Counted from the stretch's first letter, positions 1 through 11,806 are shown. The stretch is 64,000 nt of DNA from Cercospora beticola (GCF_033473495.1 NC_088940.1:1984001-2048000); one strand, 5' to 3'. The notes: generated by a model from the letters alone, not told the origin. Translations and numbers: made by a program.

Positions 1-3000
1 TTGCAAGATGGCAGGCCAGCTTCTCGTAGCGACCGGAAAGCACATTGCTCTAGGGAGCTGCCAGCGATTTCCAAACATGGAGAATGACTCTACCGCGCGA
101 CGGCCTCATCTTGTAATGCGGAGCACCAGATCGCATCTTGAGCTACCGTATTCCGCCTTTCGACTCAACTGCTCGCTGGATGCTGGTTTGCGGAGCCGAA
201 AATTTTCGAAGGCGTCAGGTGCACATGTTGGTGTGGCGGAGCGCGAGTAGAGTTTGATTCGCTTCACGCCACGTTCTCACGCACGAGCGGCTTGGCACGA
301 AGCGGGGGCATACAGTAGGCCCGACTTCACCTTCTTCTTCCGTCTACATAAAGCTGGTTCTCATCACTGGCTTCACCAGAATCATCAGACGTCAGCGAGT
401 ACTCACCTTTGGCATAACATCCATCCCTCGCATCCTTGCTGGCGTGCAGTGCTCAGGTGTCAGCGAAGACTATTCGACCGCTCTCGACCCGCAAGGCTGT
501 AATCCTACAAGGCTGTGAGGCTGCATGTAACAATGTAGCAGGAAATGCTAGATCGCCTCTTGAACGGCACAGATCGCGAACGGAAGCAGATTCGACCTGT
601 TCGAGAGGGCACTGGTTGTCGTGAGTATGTCTCTGGCGCCCAAAAAAATCGTCTCTGGAACAAAAGTTGCACTGCGACAATTTGGACGCTGGCACCTCCG
701 GACAGCGATAGTGAATGTTTCACTTCGTCCATACAAAGCCGTTCGCTGCACAGCGCTAGTTACACGCGACACCTGCAGGCATTGAGAAGCTCCGACCTGG
801 AGCTGCAAGCCTCTATCACTTTGAACATCCAGATCGCATCTGTGGATGGAGCGTCCCTGCACGTGCCATGTTCGAGGCTGTGTTTTACAACTTCTTAAGC
901 GTAAGAAATAACACCATTGGCAAGCCTGGCACCAAGGTGGACGAGGCTAGAACTCAATGTTGCGCCTCTGTGCTAAAAGTCAACCTTACATCGCGACCCC
1001 GCAGAGGTGTAGAAGGAGGGCTGACGCTTATAAGGATCGACGATATCCTCTGTTCGTAACTCACTTACTTCCCCAGCAGACTCGAACACACTCTCCATCT
1101 TTGCCAAAATCATACCTCGCAGAAAATGCCAACTCACCACGGCCCACATCCTCCAGGGCACGGATACATCTGTAAGTCACCACTCGCGCCGTACAGACAG
1201 GCCCTCTTATGCTAAGAATATCACAGATGATCATGCCCATCACTCTCGCCTATCGCGGGTCGCTGGCAAAGTAATTAGCTCCGACGAAATTCGAGGCATC
1301 CTCAACAGCTCCAACCTAGCTCTGACAGCACCACATGGAGCACCGTTGAGGATTGTTCGGGTGAATGGCCGGTATACGGTCATGAAGGGGCATTGAACGG
1401 ACGGACGTGAAAGGGAGCGCGTCAATGAAAACAGGTTGAGAGTGGACTGATACTGTTGGTGGTACGCTGAGGCCACAGTTAGATCAGATCCGTATGGTTG
1501 TCTAGAAGATCTTGTATTATGTGAATAATCACAAAGCGTTCGGGACCCCCGATCATTCAGACACTATCAATCAAATCTTGCCACGCAGCTCCTGCTCACG
1601 CTGTCGTCCTTCACTGATTTCGTGGCTCAAGTTGTGGCAGACGATGCCTCCAAATGTCTTCTCTTGATGGCCAGCCTGCTAACAATGACATGAAAGGTAC
1701 AGTTGGGCACTGGATTTACCAGCATCTGAGCTCCATCTATTTGGAAATTGTCCTTCGCGCCATTGGGTCGAATATTGCTCGTTGCTCGTTGTCACTGACA
1801 CACGGAGTAGTATGAAGCGCCATGGGCTTTCATCATCGTCAACGTGCGACCGCCTCCATACGTGGTTATTCTAGATCTTGTTCGCCGCCCTGATTCACAG
1901 TCGCGCAGAGGCAAGACTTCTTCACTCACATAAAGCATCATTCTTGCAGTGCTCAATCTTTGTTGCGGCCGTGCCGGATAGGCCTCTCCATCGCCTAGTC
2001 AGGTTTTCCTGACACCATTCGTGGCGGCATGTGAAACTTCACACGGACAGTGCCGGGTGAAACACGCAGAAGGCAGTTTCTGTGGGTAAAGAAAGACCTG
2101 TGGGATCCTGCTGAGCATCGTTCCGGAACAATAAGGTGTACAGAGTGTCGTTCGCATCAACGAATACTGGGGACGTACCAGGACATCCATTCTGCATTTT
2201 TGCATGCATCCCTCGCAATCAGAAAGCTCGGTGTGTCCCGAATCAGCGACTTCAGGTCTTGAGAATAGACGTAAGGACTTGATAGCCCTACTACCGGATT
2301 CACAAATGCAGGTGGCACGTTGAATCATGCAGACCGTGAAAGCGCATCTTCAACATGGGCTCACAATCTGCTAGGTATCATGGTTGACAAGGGCGGTGCT
2401 CACGCAGCGCTAGAGTCAGAGCAAAGAACGAGGGTAGTTGGACAATGCAACAAGCATGTCGGGTGTCCCCTTGTCTAGTTGCCCTAATTTATCATGCTCT
2501 GTCAGCCTGTATACATCACAGTTTCTTCCATTGCTGGACACGCGACATTGTGCAGTACGAGCTAATGGGAAATGTTCATCTACAGCCGTTGACCGGATCC
2601 CTTGCTTGACGTCCATGCTCTGCCTATGTAGTATCACAGTATTTGATACTTGATCAAGATAGCAGCTGCAGACAGCGAGCCTGGCATCGGTCAGCAAAGT
2701 CTTAGTGTACAAGAATTCGTCTTCAACTAGCAACGTACTAGTATCTGTAGTTCAGGGAGACACGAGATTAAGGCGAGAAGTCCGGGAACTACATGAAGTC
2801 TAGTTAGTATATGATCTTGCGGTGCACTGCACGTCTCTCTGTTCTTGTTGATTCACTTCGTTTCTTATCCATCCGATCTGCCACTAGTTCAATCTCTGCT
2901 GCTGCTAAGTTTTGTAACTGTAGCTATCGGACAAGGATCAATCCCTTTTGGTCCGAAAGGGAGACCCGAGTAGGTCGTCTACCTCGAAGGATTCAGGTTT

Positions 3001-3035
3001 TATTATACTAATCCGAGGTATAGCATCAAAGCACA
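1..3035. other. No supported gene
   Basis: Only short open frames (at most 117 codons) occur here, on both strands and overlapping. None has a recognisable domain, a convincing signal peptide or splice-linked continuation. Base composition looks ordinary and not strongly AT-rich. No terminal repeats, tRNA or long tandem repeat was seen. The upstream exon of the cysteine-rich gene that follows could lie in the last 200-300 bases. Confidence 0.5.
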
Positions 3036-3459
3036 ATGTTGTTGTATGAGCCTTCTGTACTTGGAAAGTTCTTGTTCAGTTTTAACACTTGCATAGATCA
3101 GGTTATAAATCACGATCTAAGGCAAACCTGCTGCCTCTGCAACAGCGATCTCTATGTCGGCGGCCATTTAGTATTCCCTGCGGGTAACAATTGCCCAGTC
3201 AAAAATGAGGCTTGTGGTCCGCCCTGCACTTGGAACGATACTTGCTGCTGTAAGTACAACCTACAAATTGGGAGTTTACAATAGTCATCTGCTTCTGGAC
3301 TGACGCGCCGTCTGCCTTTCAGGGAGAAGGGACCCGAAAAACGGGAATGCTGCAACCTGCTGGTGCTACGCGAAGGCCGTGGCCCACACGTCAATCGATG
3401 CTGCGCAGAAGGACTGTGGATTTGAATGTGCACCGGATTGGACGCCAATAGGGAGCTAG
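3036..3459 (+). CDS. Small cysteine-rich protein, probably secreted (unknown family)
   Basis: Function is unknown. Two exons join cleanly: 3036-3249 and 3323-3459. The 73-base intron opens with GTAAGT, has an ACTGAC branch site and ends CTTTCAG; phase 1 meets phase 2 without a stop. The joined C-terminal ~85 residues carry 12 cysteines, including two CC pairs (TCCLC and NDTCC) and a CWC, ending DCGFEC...IGS. An even cysteine count, short length and CC pairs suggest six disulfides in an exported protein, as in many fungal effectors and antimicrobial peptides. The first ~28 codons from the ATG used do not form a good signal peptide. The true leader may therefore sit in an upstream exon; a CAG acceptor near 3093 would allow that. 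No homologue is recognised. The exon 2 join is solid, the start is not. Confidence 0.55.
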
Positions 3460-4577
3460 TCTTCGTTCTCGTGCTCATCTGCCTTGGCTGTGGCCAGGAG
3501 GAGGACTGCTGTTAGAAAGCAATTCTGTATACTAGGGTCGTAAAATGCGCGGTGTTTTTGAGACTACCATGACAACCATGCCCGATTAAGACAAGGTGGC
3601 TATGTTCTATTCACAGACTCACCTGTGGTGCAACAGAGACTGTCAGAGTTAGCGGCCAATGTCGATAGTGGCTACGCGAAGGCGCCACAAAGAGGTTGTT
3701 AAGTACCTTAGAGGTGTCAGCGGAACCGCCAGCGAAGTATTCTATTGCCAGATTGGATGCCGAAAGGCGAAGGAATTTTCGTTGCTGGGCGCCACGTAGT
3801 CCTACTCTCGTGTGCTGAGCTTCCTCCAGAGTTGCCTGGCCTTCCCCGAGGCACGCGTGACAATCATGAATCTGGCGCCATCCAGGTCGGATAGCAGTGG
3901 GCTTTGAGCATGATGCTTCGCTTCTGTACGCTCACCGGGAGCGGCAGTGTGCGAGTTTCTGATAAAGTGATAGAACAGCTCAGCAGAGCTTGTGACTGCG
4001 TATGGTTTCCGGGATTCTGTCTCCTGTTCGGCAGTATCACCATGCTGATGCGCAATTCGGCGGGTTTAGTGCAGGGCAGTCGTCATGCCATGAGTACCAA
4101 TCACTTTTCGCTCGGTCTCGGACTCATTGATTCTTCTTGCAGACCCATATTAGGGTGAGGCGTGGCCAAAGTGGCTATGGAGGAGGCTCCATTTAAAGCC
4201 GGGACCATGTGCATAGCATCGCTATGCCCACTAGCGAGGTAATTGTGGGAAAATACATGCAGCATCCCGGATGTATTCGGGCTGTTGATGAAAGTTCAGT
4301 GGTAGGTAGCAGGTATGAAGCTGGAGCGAAGAGGAAAGTGAACACGCTGAGTTATGCATGCGTGCATAAATTCCGCCCACCATGATTAGTAAGTTTTGAT
4401 ATCAAGCTGCCTTAGATTGTTTGAACCTCATAAAAGTGCTATGACTGTGCAGTATTCATCACCTTTTAACTCTGCACTCGCTCTCATCGGCACATCCACG
4501 ATTCACAACCAGAGCAGCACAGTAGTAGTACTCCCTCTCCAAGAGCGCACACAGCCCGAGTTCGATACCGGAAGATC
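3460..4577. other. Intergenic, no supported gene
   Basis: Open frames here are short and lack domains. A stretch near 3690-3770 can be read as a few residues resembling the RT/RNase H junction of copia elements, but it is too short to call. The last 150 bases are the presumed promoter and leader of the Gal80-like gene. Confidence 0.45.
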
Positions 4578-5669
4578 ATGTCTCCGATCCGGGTCGGCAT
4601 CCTAGGTCTGTCCGCCACAAGCTCCTGGGCCGTACAAGCCCATCTTCCTTACCTCATCTCCTCGCCAAAGTACACCATCACTGGCGTCTGCAACTCGTCC
4701 CGGGAATCGTCGCAGAAGGCAATTGACGCTCACTCTCTGAAAGATGCCAAATCATATGGAACCCCGGACGAACTGGCTGCCAGCGCCGAGATAGACTTGG
4801 TTGTTTGCGCAGTGCGCGTCGACCGCCATTACGATGCTCTCAAACCCGCGATTGCAGCAGGCAAAGATGTCTTTGTGGAGTGGCCACTGGCATCCAACTC
4901 GAAGGACTGCAAGGAGCTACTAGCGCTAGCCGAGGAGAAGGGTGTAAAGACCATGGTCGGCCTGCAAGGTCAGATCAGTACGCCAATCAAACGGATGAAG
5001 GATCTTGTCGACCAGGGCGCAATTGGCCACGTGATTAGCAGCAGCATTGACTTATGGACTGCACTCAGTACTGCGGAAACTCGTGAAGGCTACGAATATC
5101 TCAACTTCAGGGAACTTGGCGGGAATATGATGATCATCCCCTTCGGGCACTTTTACGACAGCGTAAGCTATGTCCTGGGCGAGCTCGAATATCTTTCAGC
5201 GACTCTATCAACACAGTATCCCGAGGTTACTGTGAGATCCTCGGATGGCAAAGTCATCGACACGATCAAGCGAACGACGGCCGACCAGGTCACCATGTCT
5301 GGCCTTCTCGCAAGCGGCGCACACTCTTCAGCGATCGTCCACGGCAGTGCTCCATTTAAGGGCGAGCCGGCTCTTATATGGCGAGTTGAGGGCGATAAGG
5401 GCATCATTGAACTCCGTGGCGAGACAGCCTTTGCTGTGAGTATGTCCGGGCAAGTCAAGATCAGGCTCCAAGACTTTGCAACCGGCGAGGTAAAGGACAT
5501 CGACTTCGAAGGAGGTGACGCCGGCCCACCAGAAAACATTGGAAGGCTCTATGAGGCTTTTGCAGATGGAAAGAATTTGCCGGACTGGAAATGGGCTGTG
5601 AGGCGGCATGCTTGGGTTGATGCGCTCTATGAAAGCCATGAGAGCGGAAAGCGCGTGTCGTATGCGTAA
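4578..5669 (+). CDS. Gfo/Idh/MocA-family oxidoreductase, Gal80-like
   Basis: A single exon of 363 residues. The N-terminus is a Rossmann fold (VGILGLSATSSW, residues 5-16, a Gal80-type variant of the GxGxxG loop), followed by the beta-sheet dimerisation half typical of the family. The usual catalytic EKP motif reads E101-W102-P103, so the lysine is replaced. The same change is seen in fungal Gal80-type proteins, which bind NAD(P) and act as regulators. This makes a regulatory or non-canonical dehydrogenase role as likely as sugar oxidation. Length matches the family (350-430). It stands alone, with no galactose genes nearby. The start was chosen because it places the Rossmann strand at residue 4. 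The family assignment is sure; the physiological ligand is not known. Confidence 0.85.
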   Translation: MSPIRVGILGLSATSSWAVQAHLPYLISSPKYTITGVCNSSRESSQKAIDAHSLKDAKSYGTPDELAASAEIDLVVCAVRVDRHYDALKPAIAAGKDVFVEWPLASNSKDCKELLALAEEKGVKTMVGLQGQISTPIKRMKDLVDQGAIGHVISSSIDLWTALSTAETREGYEYLNFRELGGNMMIIPFGHFYDSVSYVLGELEYLSATLSTQYPEVTVRSSDGKVIDTIKRTTADQVTMSGLLASGAHSSAIVHGSAPFKGEPALIWRVEGDKGIIELRGETAFAVSMSGQVKIRLQDFATGEVKDIDFEGGDAGPPENIGRLYEAFADGKNLPDWKWAVRRHAWVDALYESHESGKRVSYA

Positions 5670-6140
5670 TGGAGCGATTTGTTCGTGTTCGTGCATCATG
5701 GCACAGACTATTGCTTCAAGTCCATGGTGTCAGAATGGCTTGAGCGAAGCTCTCTCGAAAGTCAAGTCTCCTAACATGCACTTTTCAAGGAACGAACGTC
5801 CTACCGAAATAGCCCCGTGCGCACACATCGTCGTGGATCCAGGCTTAGGAGGACAATAGACCGGACCGGGACGGCGCAGAAAGAATCCTTTAAGATAGCT
5901 GCGACAGAAGCTTACCTTTTCACGAACTCAAAGTGGACTTTATGCGGCTTCAACACTTGACATAGCCTTGAGCCGCACAACAAAGCATTGAACCTATGTA
6001 CAATGCCGAGCCCATGCGGCGTTTGCATCGATGCCTGGCAGCGCCACGCGAAGCTTTGCGAACCACGAGCTCAGCTCTTTCAGCTCTTTCTCACAGCACC
6101 CTTTTGCGACATTGAATGCGCGACACTTGCCTCTGTCACT

Positions 6141-7736
6141 ATGTTCAATAAACCGCACGCCGCGTGGTCGCTCGTTGACGTACTTGAATATGTCGAAACC
6201 AACCAGTCGTCTTCGTCAACAGCGCTACCAGAGAAGCCCTTAAGATGTCTGAAGAGAGGCACAGAGAGCAACAGCTTACACACCCAAGCCTACTCTGCAC
6301 AAGATTATGTTGCAGTGAGTTATACATGGCCCAGTAAGGCATGGACGAGACTGTACGACAGCAATGTATCCACTAAGGTCTGGGATGGGAAGCACTGCAG
6401 TGACTCCGAACACATCAGCTTGTTCATGCTTCATGTATTGGACAAGTTGCTACCAATGACCTCAATGAATGATGATGGTCAAGAGCTACACATGTGGGTG
6501 GATCATTCATGTATCAACCAAGACGATGACCAGGAGAAGCAAGAGCAAATCGCAATCATGGACCGCATCTACTCTGGCGCGCGCCTTACTGCTGTCATGC
6601 TGGAAGACGTCGAACTCACTGCCGAGGAATATGATTTCCTGAGGTCATACAAGCGAAGGATAGGCGAAGAGCGCGCGAGGTTTGTCACATTGCTACGCAA
6701 AATCCTGAATGGTAGATGGTTTGGAAGAGCCTGGTGCTCGCAAGAGTTTCTCCTGAGTCGCGGCACGATGTTCTACGTGCATCAGACAGGAAAGCCCAGG
6801 GAGCCAATTGATTTTGCCAGTGAAGTTCTGGCTGCATGGGTGACCAAAGCACGAATGTACGATGCAACAGTGCCTCGCCTACCTGAGATGAGAGGCATTG
6901 CAAGCTTGTATCAACCGATCGCTGGCCTGGTTTTCGTTGGCTCATTCGCCTGGGCATACGGAGTCGTGCAGGATCTGGAGTGTTACGAAGTGTTCGACAA
7001 GGTGGCTCTGGTGTTAAATCTGGTGCGAACGCCTCCACATCGGAGATTGACGGCATTTCCGAGCACAGAAGGCAATATGAGCGTCAATGCAGACACGAAT
7101 GTTGCCAAAATAGTGAACGTGCTCGCTATACAAAATAGGGACTTTTCGCTCCTTCAGGCTGGCCACCAGGTCGATAATCCATTCATAGGCCTCAACGGTC
7201 TCGGCTGGGCTGCTTTACCTATCAAAGGTGACGAGATAGCAGATTCGTGGCGCCATCACATCTACGAAGTTGACAAGGATCCTACAGCTTCCTTGACCAC
7301 AGAAGGTCTCAAACTACGAGGCCCGATCGAACGCGTTGTCACCCAGCAAGATTGGACAATAAGGCGTGCCGATAAAAAGCTTCATATTACAGTGGACCAC
7401 ATCCACAGAGTTATCGAACCCGACTGGCTGCAAGAACCAGATGCCCATAGCCCCGTACAGGGCAGTTTGTACGACCGCGATACTCAAATGTCTAGACTCC
7501 GCGACATCCTATACGCTGTCGAGGCTCTCGATGCCGTTGACATCTGGCCGACCTTTCTGCCTGCGGATGAAACCTGGATACTGCGCGGACAGCACGATGG
7601 CTTCAGGTCGTACGACGAGGGCTCACTCCGCTCACGCATTATAAAAAGGAGTATATTCGACCCGGCACGACTCAATGAACTATCGCTGCTGGCTCAGCTT
7701 TCTTGCATCGAGGCGATGAAACCAGCTTCAATGTAG
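6141..7736 (+). CDS. HET-domain protein with frameshifted C-terminus
   Basis: HET proteins trigger cell death after fusion of incompatible hyphae. The block at residues 56-66 (YVAVSYTWPS) and the segments LHMWVDHSCINQDD and RWFGRAWCSQEF are the classic HET-domain landmarks. The frame is open from 5988, but the ATG at 6141 (MFNKPHAAW) gives the normal distance to the domain, so I prefer it (531 residues). The frame stops at 7736 just after LSCIEAM. The next frame, from about 7715 to 7984, then reads SFNVVTLSSGFRMVV and on to VFQPYVM, which is the usual HET-protein tail. A one-base slip near 7722-7735 therefore appears to have removed about 85 residues. No GT-AG intron restores the frame. The HET domain itself is intact, so activity is not ruled out. 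Confidence 0.8.
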   Translation: MFNKPHAAWSLVDVLEYVETNQSSSSTALPEKPLRCLKRGTESNSLHTQAYSAQDYVAVSYTWPSKAWTRLYDSNVSTKVWDGKHCSDSEHISLFMLHVLDKLLPMTSMNDDGQELHMWVDHSCINQDDDQEKQEQIAIMDRIYSGARLTAVMLEDVELTAEEYDFLRSYKRRIGEERARFVTLLRKILNGRWFGRAWCSQEFLLSRGTMFYVHQTGKPREPIDFASEVLAAWVTKARMYDATVPRLPEMRGIASLYQPIAGLVFVGSFAWAYGVVQDLECYEVFDKVALVLNLVRTPPHRRLTAFPSTEGNMSVNADTNVAKIVNVLAIQNRDFSLLQAGHQVDNPFIGLNGLGWAALPIKGDEIADSWRHHIYEVDKDPTASLTTEGLKLRGPIERVVTQQDWTIRRADKKLHITVDHIHRVIEPDWLQEPDAHSPVQGSLYDRDTQMSRLRDILYAVEALDAVDIWPTFLPADETWILRGQHDGFRSYDEGSLRSRIIKRSIFDPARLNELSLLAQLSCIEAMKPASM

Positions 7737-8557
7737 TGACGCTGTCGAGTGGATTTCGAATGGTCGTGGGCAGCAACATGGCTGATATGCGCGGGCGTGA
7801 GGTATTTCAGCCCTATGTTATGAGGACGACGGAGTTTGGTGCGCACGGCATTACTTCTAATGCTTTTTTGTTGCGAGCTGCATCGTCCATTGAGTTGAAT
7901 GATGTCCGAACAGTCGCAGGACATATCAGATGTTTTCAACTTGTCCCAGAAGACGCGGACGTCCGAAGTATCACGTTGAGGTGATCACTTCGACAGATGT
8001 TCAATCGAAATCAGCGTGGTATGCTATTGGTTCGGACTTGTTATAGGTACGGGATCGCTGAGGGTCCACAAGATCGACACGATCAACTCAAATCATCCTT
8101 CGTCAATCAGAAGCGCCACTTCAACCGGCTAGACGCATGAAGGATGGACTGCGCTAGACGTGAAGTCAATCTTCGTGCAATGATGCATATCTTGCATGTA
8201 TTCGAGCTTTCTGCCATACGAACTGGAACGTGGCGTACACCACGAACTGAGTATGATTTGTGCTTCGATCGTCATGATGATCAAGAATGCAGACTCTCCT
8301 AAGCATTAACCTCTTTCGGCAATTACAGTTCCCGTTTGATCTGCATAATGATCATCACATTGGACTCTTGGCAGGTCCACGACAGCGACGAGTCGATCGA
8401 TTTGGCCGTGACGTCAAGTATACCACGAACACGTCTCACCGTTGTGGTGGAAGACACGTGAGTAGCGTGGCGTGGCTGACCAGAAGTATCGATTTGTGAA
8501 GGCGAGACAATTTTGGCAGACTTCACGTTTCGCCTATTCGAAGACTCAAGAGCGATC

Positions 8558-9328
8558 ATGAACAATCAAGAACAACGGCAGAATGAAGACCACTACATCG
8601 TGTCCGTCCTCCCTAAATCAGGCCCGATGCTCTCTACCTGCGCCCGAAAATATCGAGATCTGCGCATACACGGAATGGAAGAATCCCACGGAGCTGTAGC
8701 CGGATCCTACGAAGTTGAAAAGAATCTTCCAATTTCGCACTATGAGCATCTTCTAAATCAACCTGGACGATATGTGTTCGCAATTGTTCATGATCCTCAA
8801 CAGATATACAACAACACGAACGAAGCCCTCGAGCGAGGCGAGTGGATCAGTCTCTATCATTTACGCGGGCCTATACCTCTTACGGATTGGACTTGGCCTA
8901 ATGTGGGAGGTCTGCGTTCCGACGACGAAGAAACTCGATGGCATATATTCAGTTTCTACGTAAAACATGAGCATCGAAAAGGCGGCACATTGACAAAAAC
9001 GATGCATTCTGTTCGTACGAAATTCTGCACTGATTATACGCGACGATTACTTGGTGCGAAGGCGAAGAGGGATCGCAGGAAAGTTCTATTCATGAGACAG
9101 AGATGTTCTCTTGCGAATCACAATCGGTCTGTGGAGAAGTTGTACCGGAAATTTGATTGGCATGTCGCTGGGTTTGTCACGATGGAGGAGGGCCAGAAGA
9201 GTTGTGAGAATGGGTATGAGCCGCAGTGGAAGGAAGAAGATCATGCCGAGTGTGCGGTTATGGAGCATTTGAGTGAGATTGATGTGGAAGGAGGTCAAGA
9301 AGTACGTGGCGTACAAGCAAGACTGTAG
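8558..9328 (+). CDS. GNAT-like acetyltransferase
   Basis: A single-exon protein of 256 residues. The order of blocks fits a GNAT fold: a small-residue-rich AVAGSYEVEK near residue 50, a W-containing strand (GEWISLYHLRGPIP), then the acetyl-CoA strand/loop region (WHIFSFYVKHEHRKGGTL). The last block matches a [FY]xxxxxRxxGxG-type phosphate loop in degenerate form. The C-terminal LYRKFDWHVAGFV is the usual GNAT xLYxxxGF segment. The substrate cannot be told. The ATG at 8558 is the first in frame. It lies between the HET gene and an MFS gene that ends only 48 bases away in the opposite orientation, so the two converge. Confidence 0.65.
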   Translation: MNNQEQRQNEDHYIVSVLPKSGPMLSTCARKYRDLRIHGMEESHGAVAGSYEVEKNLPISHYEHLLNQPGRYVFAIVHDPQQIYNNTNEALERGEWISLYHLRGPIPLTDWTWPNVGGLRSDDEETRWHIFSFYVKHEHRKGGTLTKTMHSVRTKFCTDYTRRLLGAKAKRDRRKVLFMRQRCSLANHNRSVEKLYRKFDWHVAGFVTMEEGQKSCENGYEPQWKEEDHAECAVMEHLSEIDVEGGQEVRGVQARL

Positions 9329-9375
9329 TGATTTGATCTATTTTATGTTCTATTGTAATTTGATAAACGCTAGAA

Positions 9376-11017
9376 TCATGAACCTCCTCCCTGCACATAC
9401 TGACTTCTTGCTCTCAAGCGTGGTCCGTACACATAAAATGCCCAGGGAATTGCGGTCAGCCCTAATTGGACAAACCCTAAGAGACTCGTTGCCCAACCAA
9501 TCCCCAATTTCTCGTACATTTGTACAGTGAATAGAGGGAATGCGAAGCCAAAAGCATAGCGCGTAAAGTTGTTTGCTACTGCTGCGCTGGCTCCAAATCT
9601 TGCCCCATAGAAGTCGACAATGTAGAGGTTGGCAGACATGAGCACCAGCATGTTACCGAATCCATACAACGTTGCTGCGATGACGGGACAGATCCAGTGT
9701 ACTCCAAAGTTGGCTGTCCAACCGAACCAGAATCTGCTTATTGTTAGCAATCGCTTGCGCACGACATGGAAGCACCACTCACAATGAAATTGGCAGTGCA
9801 ATGGAGCCAATCATGGCATAGAAAAGCCTGTGCTCTATCGGTGGCTTGCCTTGATGCTTCTTCATCAGCCTAGGCGTTACCGTACGTGCCCAGATGATCA
9901 GAAGAAGAGCAGCACATAAGCAGCCCACGCCAATGCTCAGGAACATGAGACCAGTTCCTCCTATACCGAAACCGTACACCTTGGGGAAAATATATGGAAA
10001 ACTCGTGAAGAAGCCGTACAGTACGCCAAAATTGCACCCCACGTACCTTTTGAGATGTCAGCGGAGCCATCATCAGGTCTTGAATTTCACGCAGACTTAC
10101 AGTGTCAACAGCGCCACCACAGGCTCAACCAACAGCATGTGTACCGGTCTCTTCAGCTGTCCCTGCACAAACCTCTTGACCCTCTGTGCATAGGCGAGAT
10201 CAGGCTCACCACTGGCAATCCCCCTCTTCTTCGCCCTCTTTTGCAAGACGACAGACTTGTACGTCTCTTTCATCCCGACCGAACCTGCAAGACAGACTGT
10301 GCTGAAGAGCAGCAATGTCCACTGCGTCCACCTCCACCCCATTCCAAGCGTCGCATAGGCTCCAATCATCGGTGCAATTGCTGGACCCAAAAATGGCGTC
10401 GTGATAAAAAGTGTCATCGGCAGCGCTCTGTCCTTCGGTATCCAAATATCAGCAATACTCGCTGTGCCAATCGACAGTCCAGGACTTCCACAAAATCCAG
10501 CCAGAAATCTGCAGATAATGAGACTGGCGACATTTGGACTAAATCCACATCCTAGCACAAAAAGCGAAAATGTGAATATTGAAGTTTGGTATATGACTCT
10601 TCGTCCGAAGTATTCGCTGCTCGGGGAGGCGATGAAGGGCCCGAAGCCCACGCCTAGGACGTAGACGACGAAGGGTATGAGGGAGAGAGTGTAATTCGTG
10701 GAGAATTCCATTTGAATTTCTTCGCGAGCAGGCGTGATGATCGAGGAGCCGAGTGTTACGACCAAGGCAATCGATGCCGGCATGATCGTTTGATACCATT
10801 TTCGGCCAACAGACCAGTTTTGAGGATTGTCGGGGTCGGATTCGGAGTCCCAATCTAGGGTGGTGGAGGAGGTATTCTGTGCTGGTGCTTTTGGTGTAAC
10901 TGGCGCTTTTGACTGGTCTGATCCATGGCTGGTGGCTTCCTGATACGATCCTCGCCGGGAGGTATCTTTGCTGCTACTGTCGTCCGGAGCGTTGTGCTCA
11001 AGGTCCTTCTCGTTCAT
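9376..11017 (-). CDS. MFS drug:H+ antiporter (DHA1, polyamine/multidrug type)
   Basis: A plasma-membrane proton antiporter of the 12-helix DHA1 class. Three exons: 11017-10101, 10046-9783 and 9733-9376, with introns of 54 and 49 bases that begin GTAAGT and GTGAGT. The total is 512 residues. A ~75-residue hydrophilic, Ser/Pro-rich N-terminus ends in DPDNPQNWS, the hallmark that precedes helix 1 in this class. Motif A appears as SSEYFGRRVIY after helix 2. GFCGSPGLSIGTASIADIW covers helix 5. The first splice gives LLTLYVGCNFGVLYGFF and the second LPISLFWFGW, both matching expected helix starts. The substrate is unknown; relatives export polyamines, azoles or toxins. Confidence 0.9.
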
Positions 11018-11806
11018 GTTTGCTGCACTCTGGAGTGTAAGTCGACAGGGGTCTGTCTCTCATAATCGTTATATTGGACTTCGAATTCGGTGTTGTTGAC
11101 GACAGTGCTGCCATGTCATCATAGTGCTTCGAGAATTTCCGTGTTGGGCGAAGATGGGCGAATTAGGGTTTCTCAACACTGCGCCAGTCGTCGATGTTTG
11201 CGCCAAAGGCTACACGGCTCTGCTTTGCATTAGCTACTTCTGTAACATTCGAGGTAGATCTTGTCGTGCCCTTCGTTCATGGCATCATCCATCAATGTCC
11301 CGTACTTGTTCGAACTCGGCATTGCTAGCATGACCACACCCCAAATCGCTGTCAATAGATGAGTAGGCAGAGGAAATACTAGCACTGTCATGCATTTGGA
11401 GAGCATCAACGGCGGCCAGGAGAGTCTACAAGTGCTCCTCGCCGCAGGAGCGTGCGAAGAACAGGGTTATCATCACCACGATCTTGTATTCCAGCCGATC
11501 GATTGGGCGAGCGGCGCCCACGGGCGAGGGTAGCGGTGCACTCATGGCGAGGGATGCCATGGTCGAGAGTTTCATGCCCCTATGTTGCGCAGACATGTTA
11601 AAGTATACAGCACGAATTGACAAAAGTTCACTTTAAGTAATGAGTCCGCAAAGGATTTCACCTTGCCAGTATCAGCGGCTCGTCCCGCTCGGGATCGGGG
11701 AGTCCCGAAGTGAAGTTTGTTGGCACAAAAGAGAAAACCGGACGCAACTCCACCGAAACCTGCATTAGTCGGGCCAAAAACAATTACTATGCTACGAGAG
11801 CGACAA
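11018..11806. other. Intergenic, promoter side of the MFS gene
   Basis: No supported gene. Several open frames under 100 codons overlap on both strands without domain character. The first few hundred bases are the presumed promoter of the minus-strand MFS gene. Confidence 0.5.

Noticed and set aside
545..898. 117-codon frame near the left edge
   Set aside because: Overlaps frames on the other strand of similar length, and no protein-like features are seen.
3650..3780. Short stretch reading HKEVVKYLRGV, similar to the end of copia reverse transcriptase
   Set aside because: Too short, with no neighbouring RT, integrase or LTR remnants in any frame.
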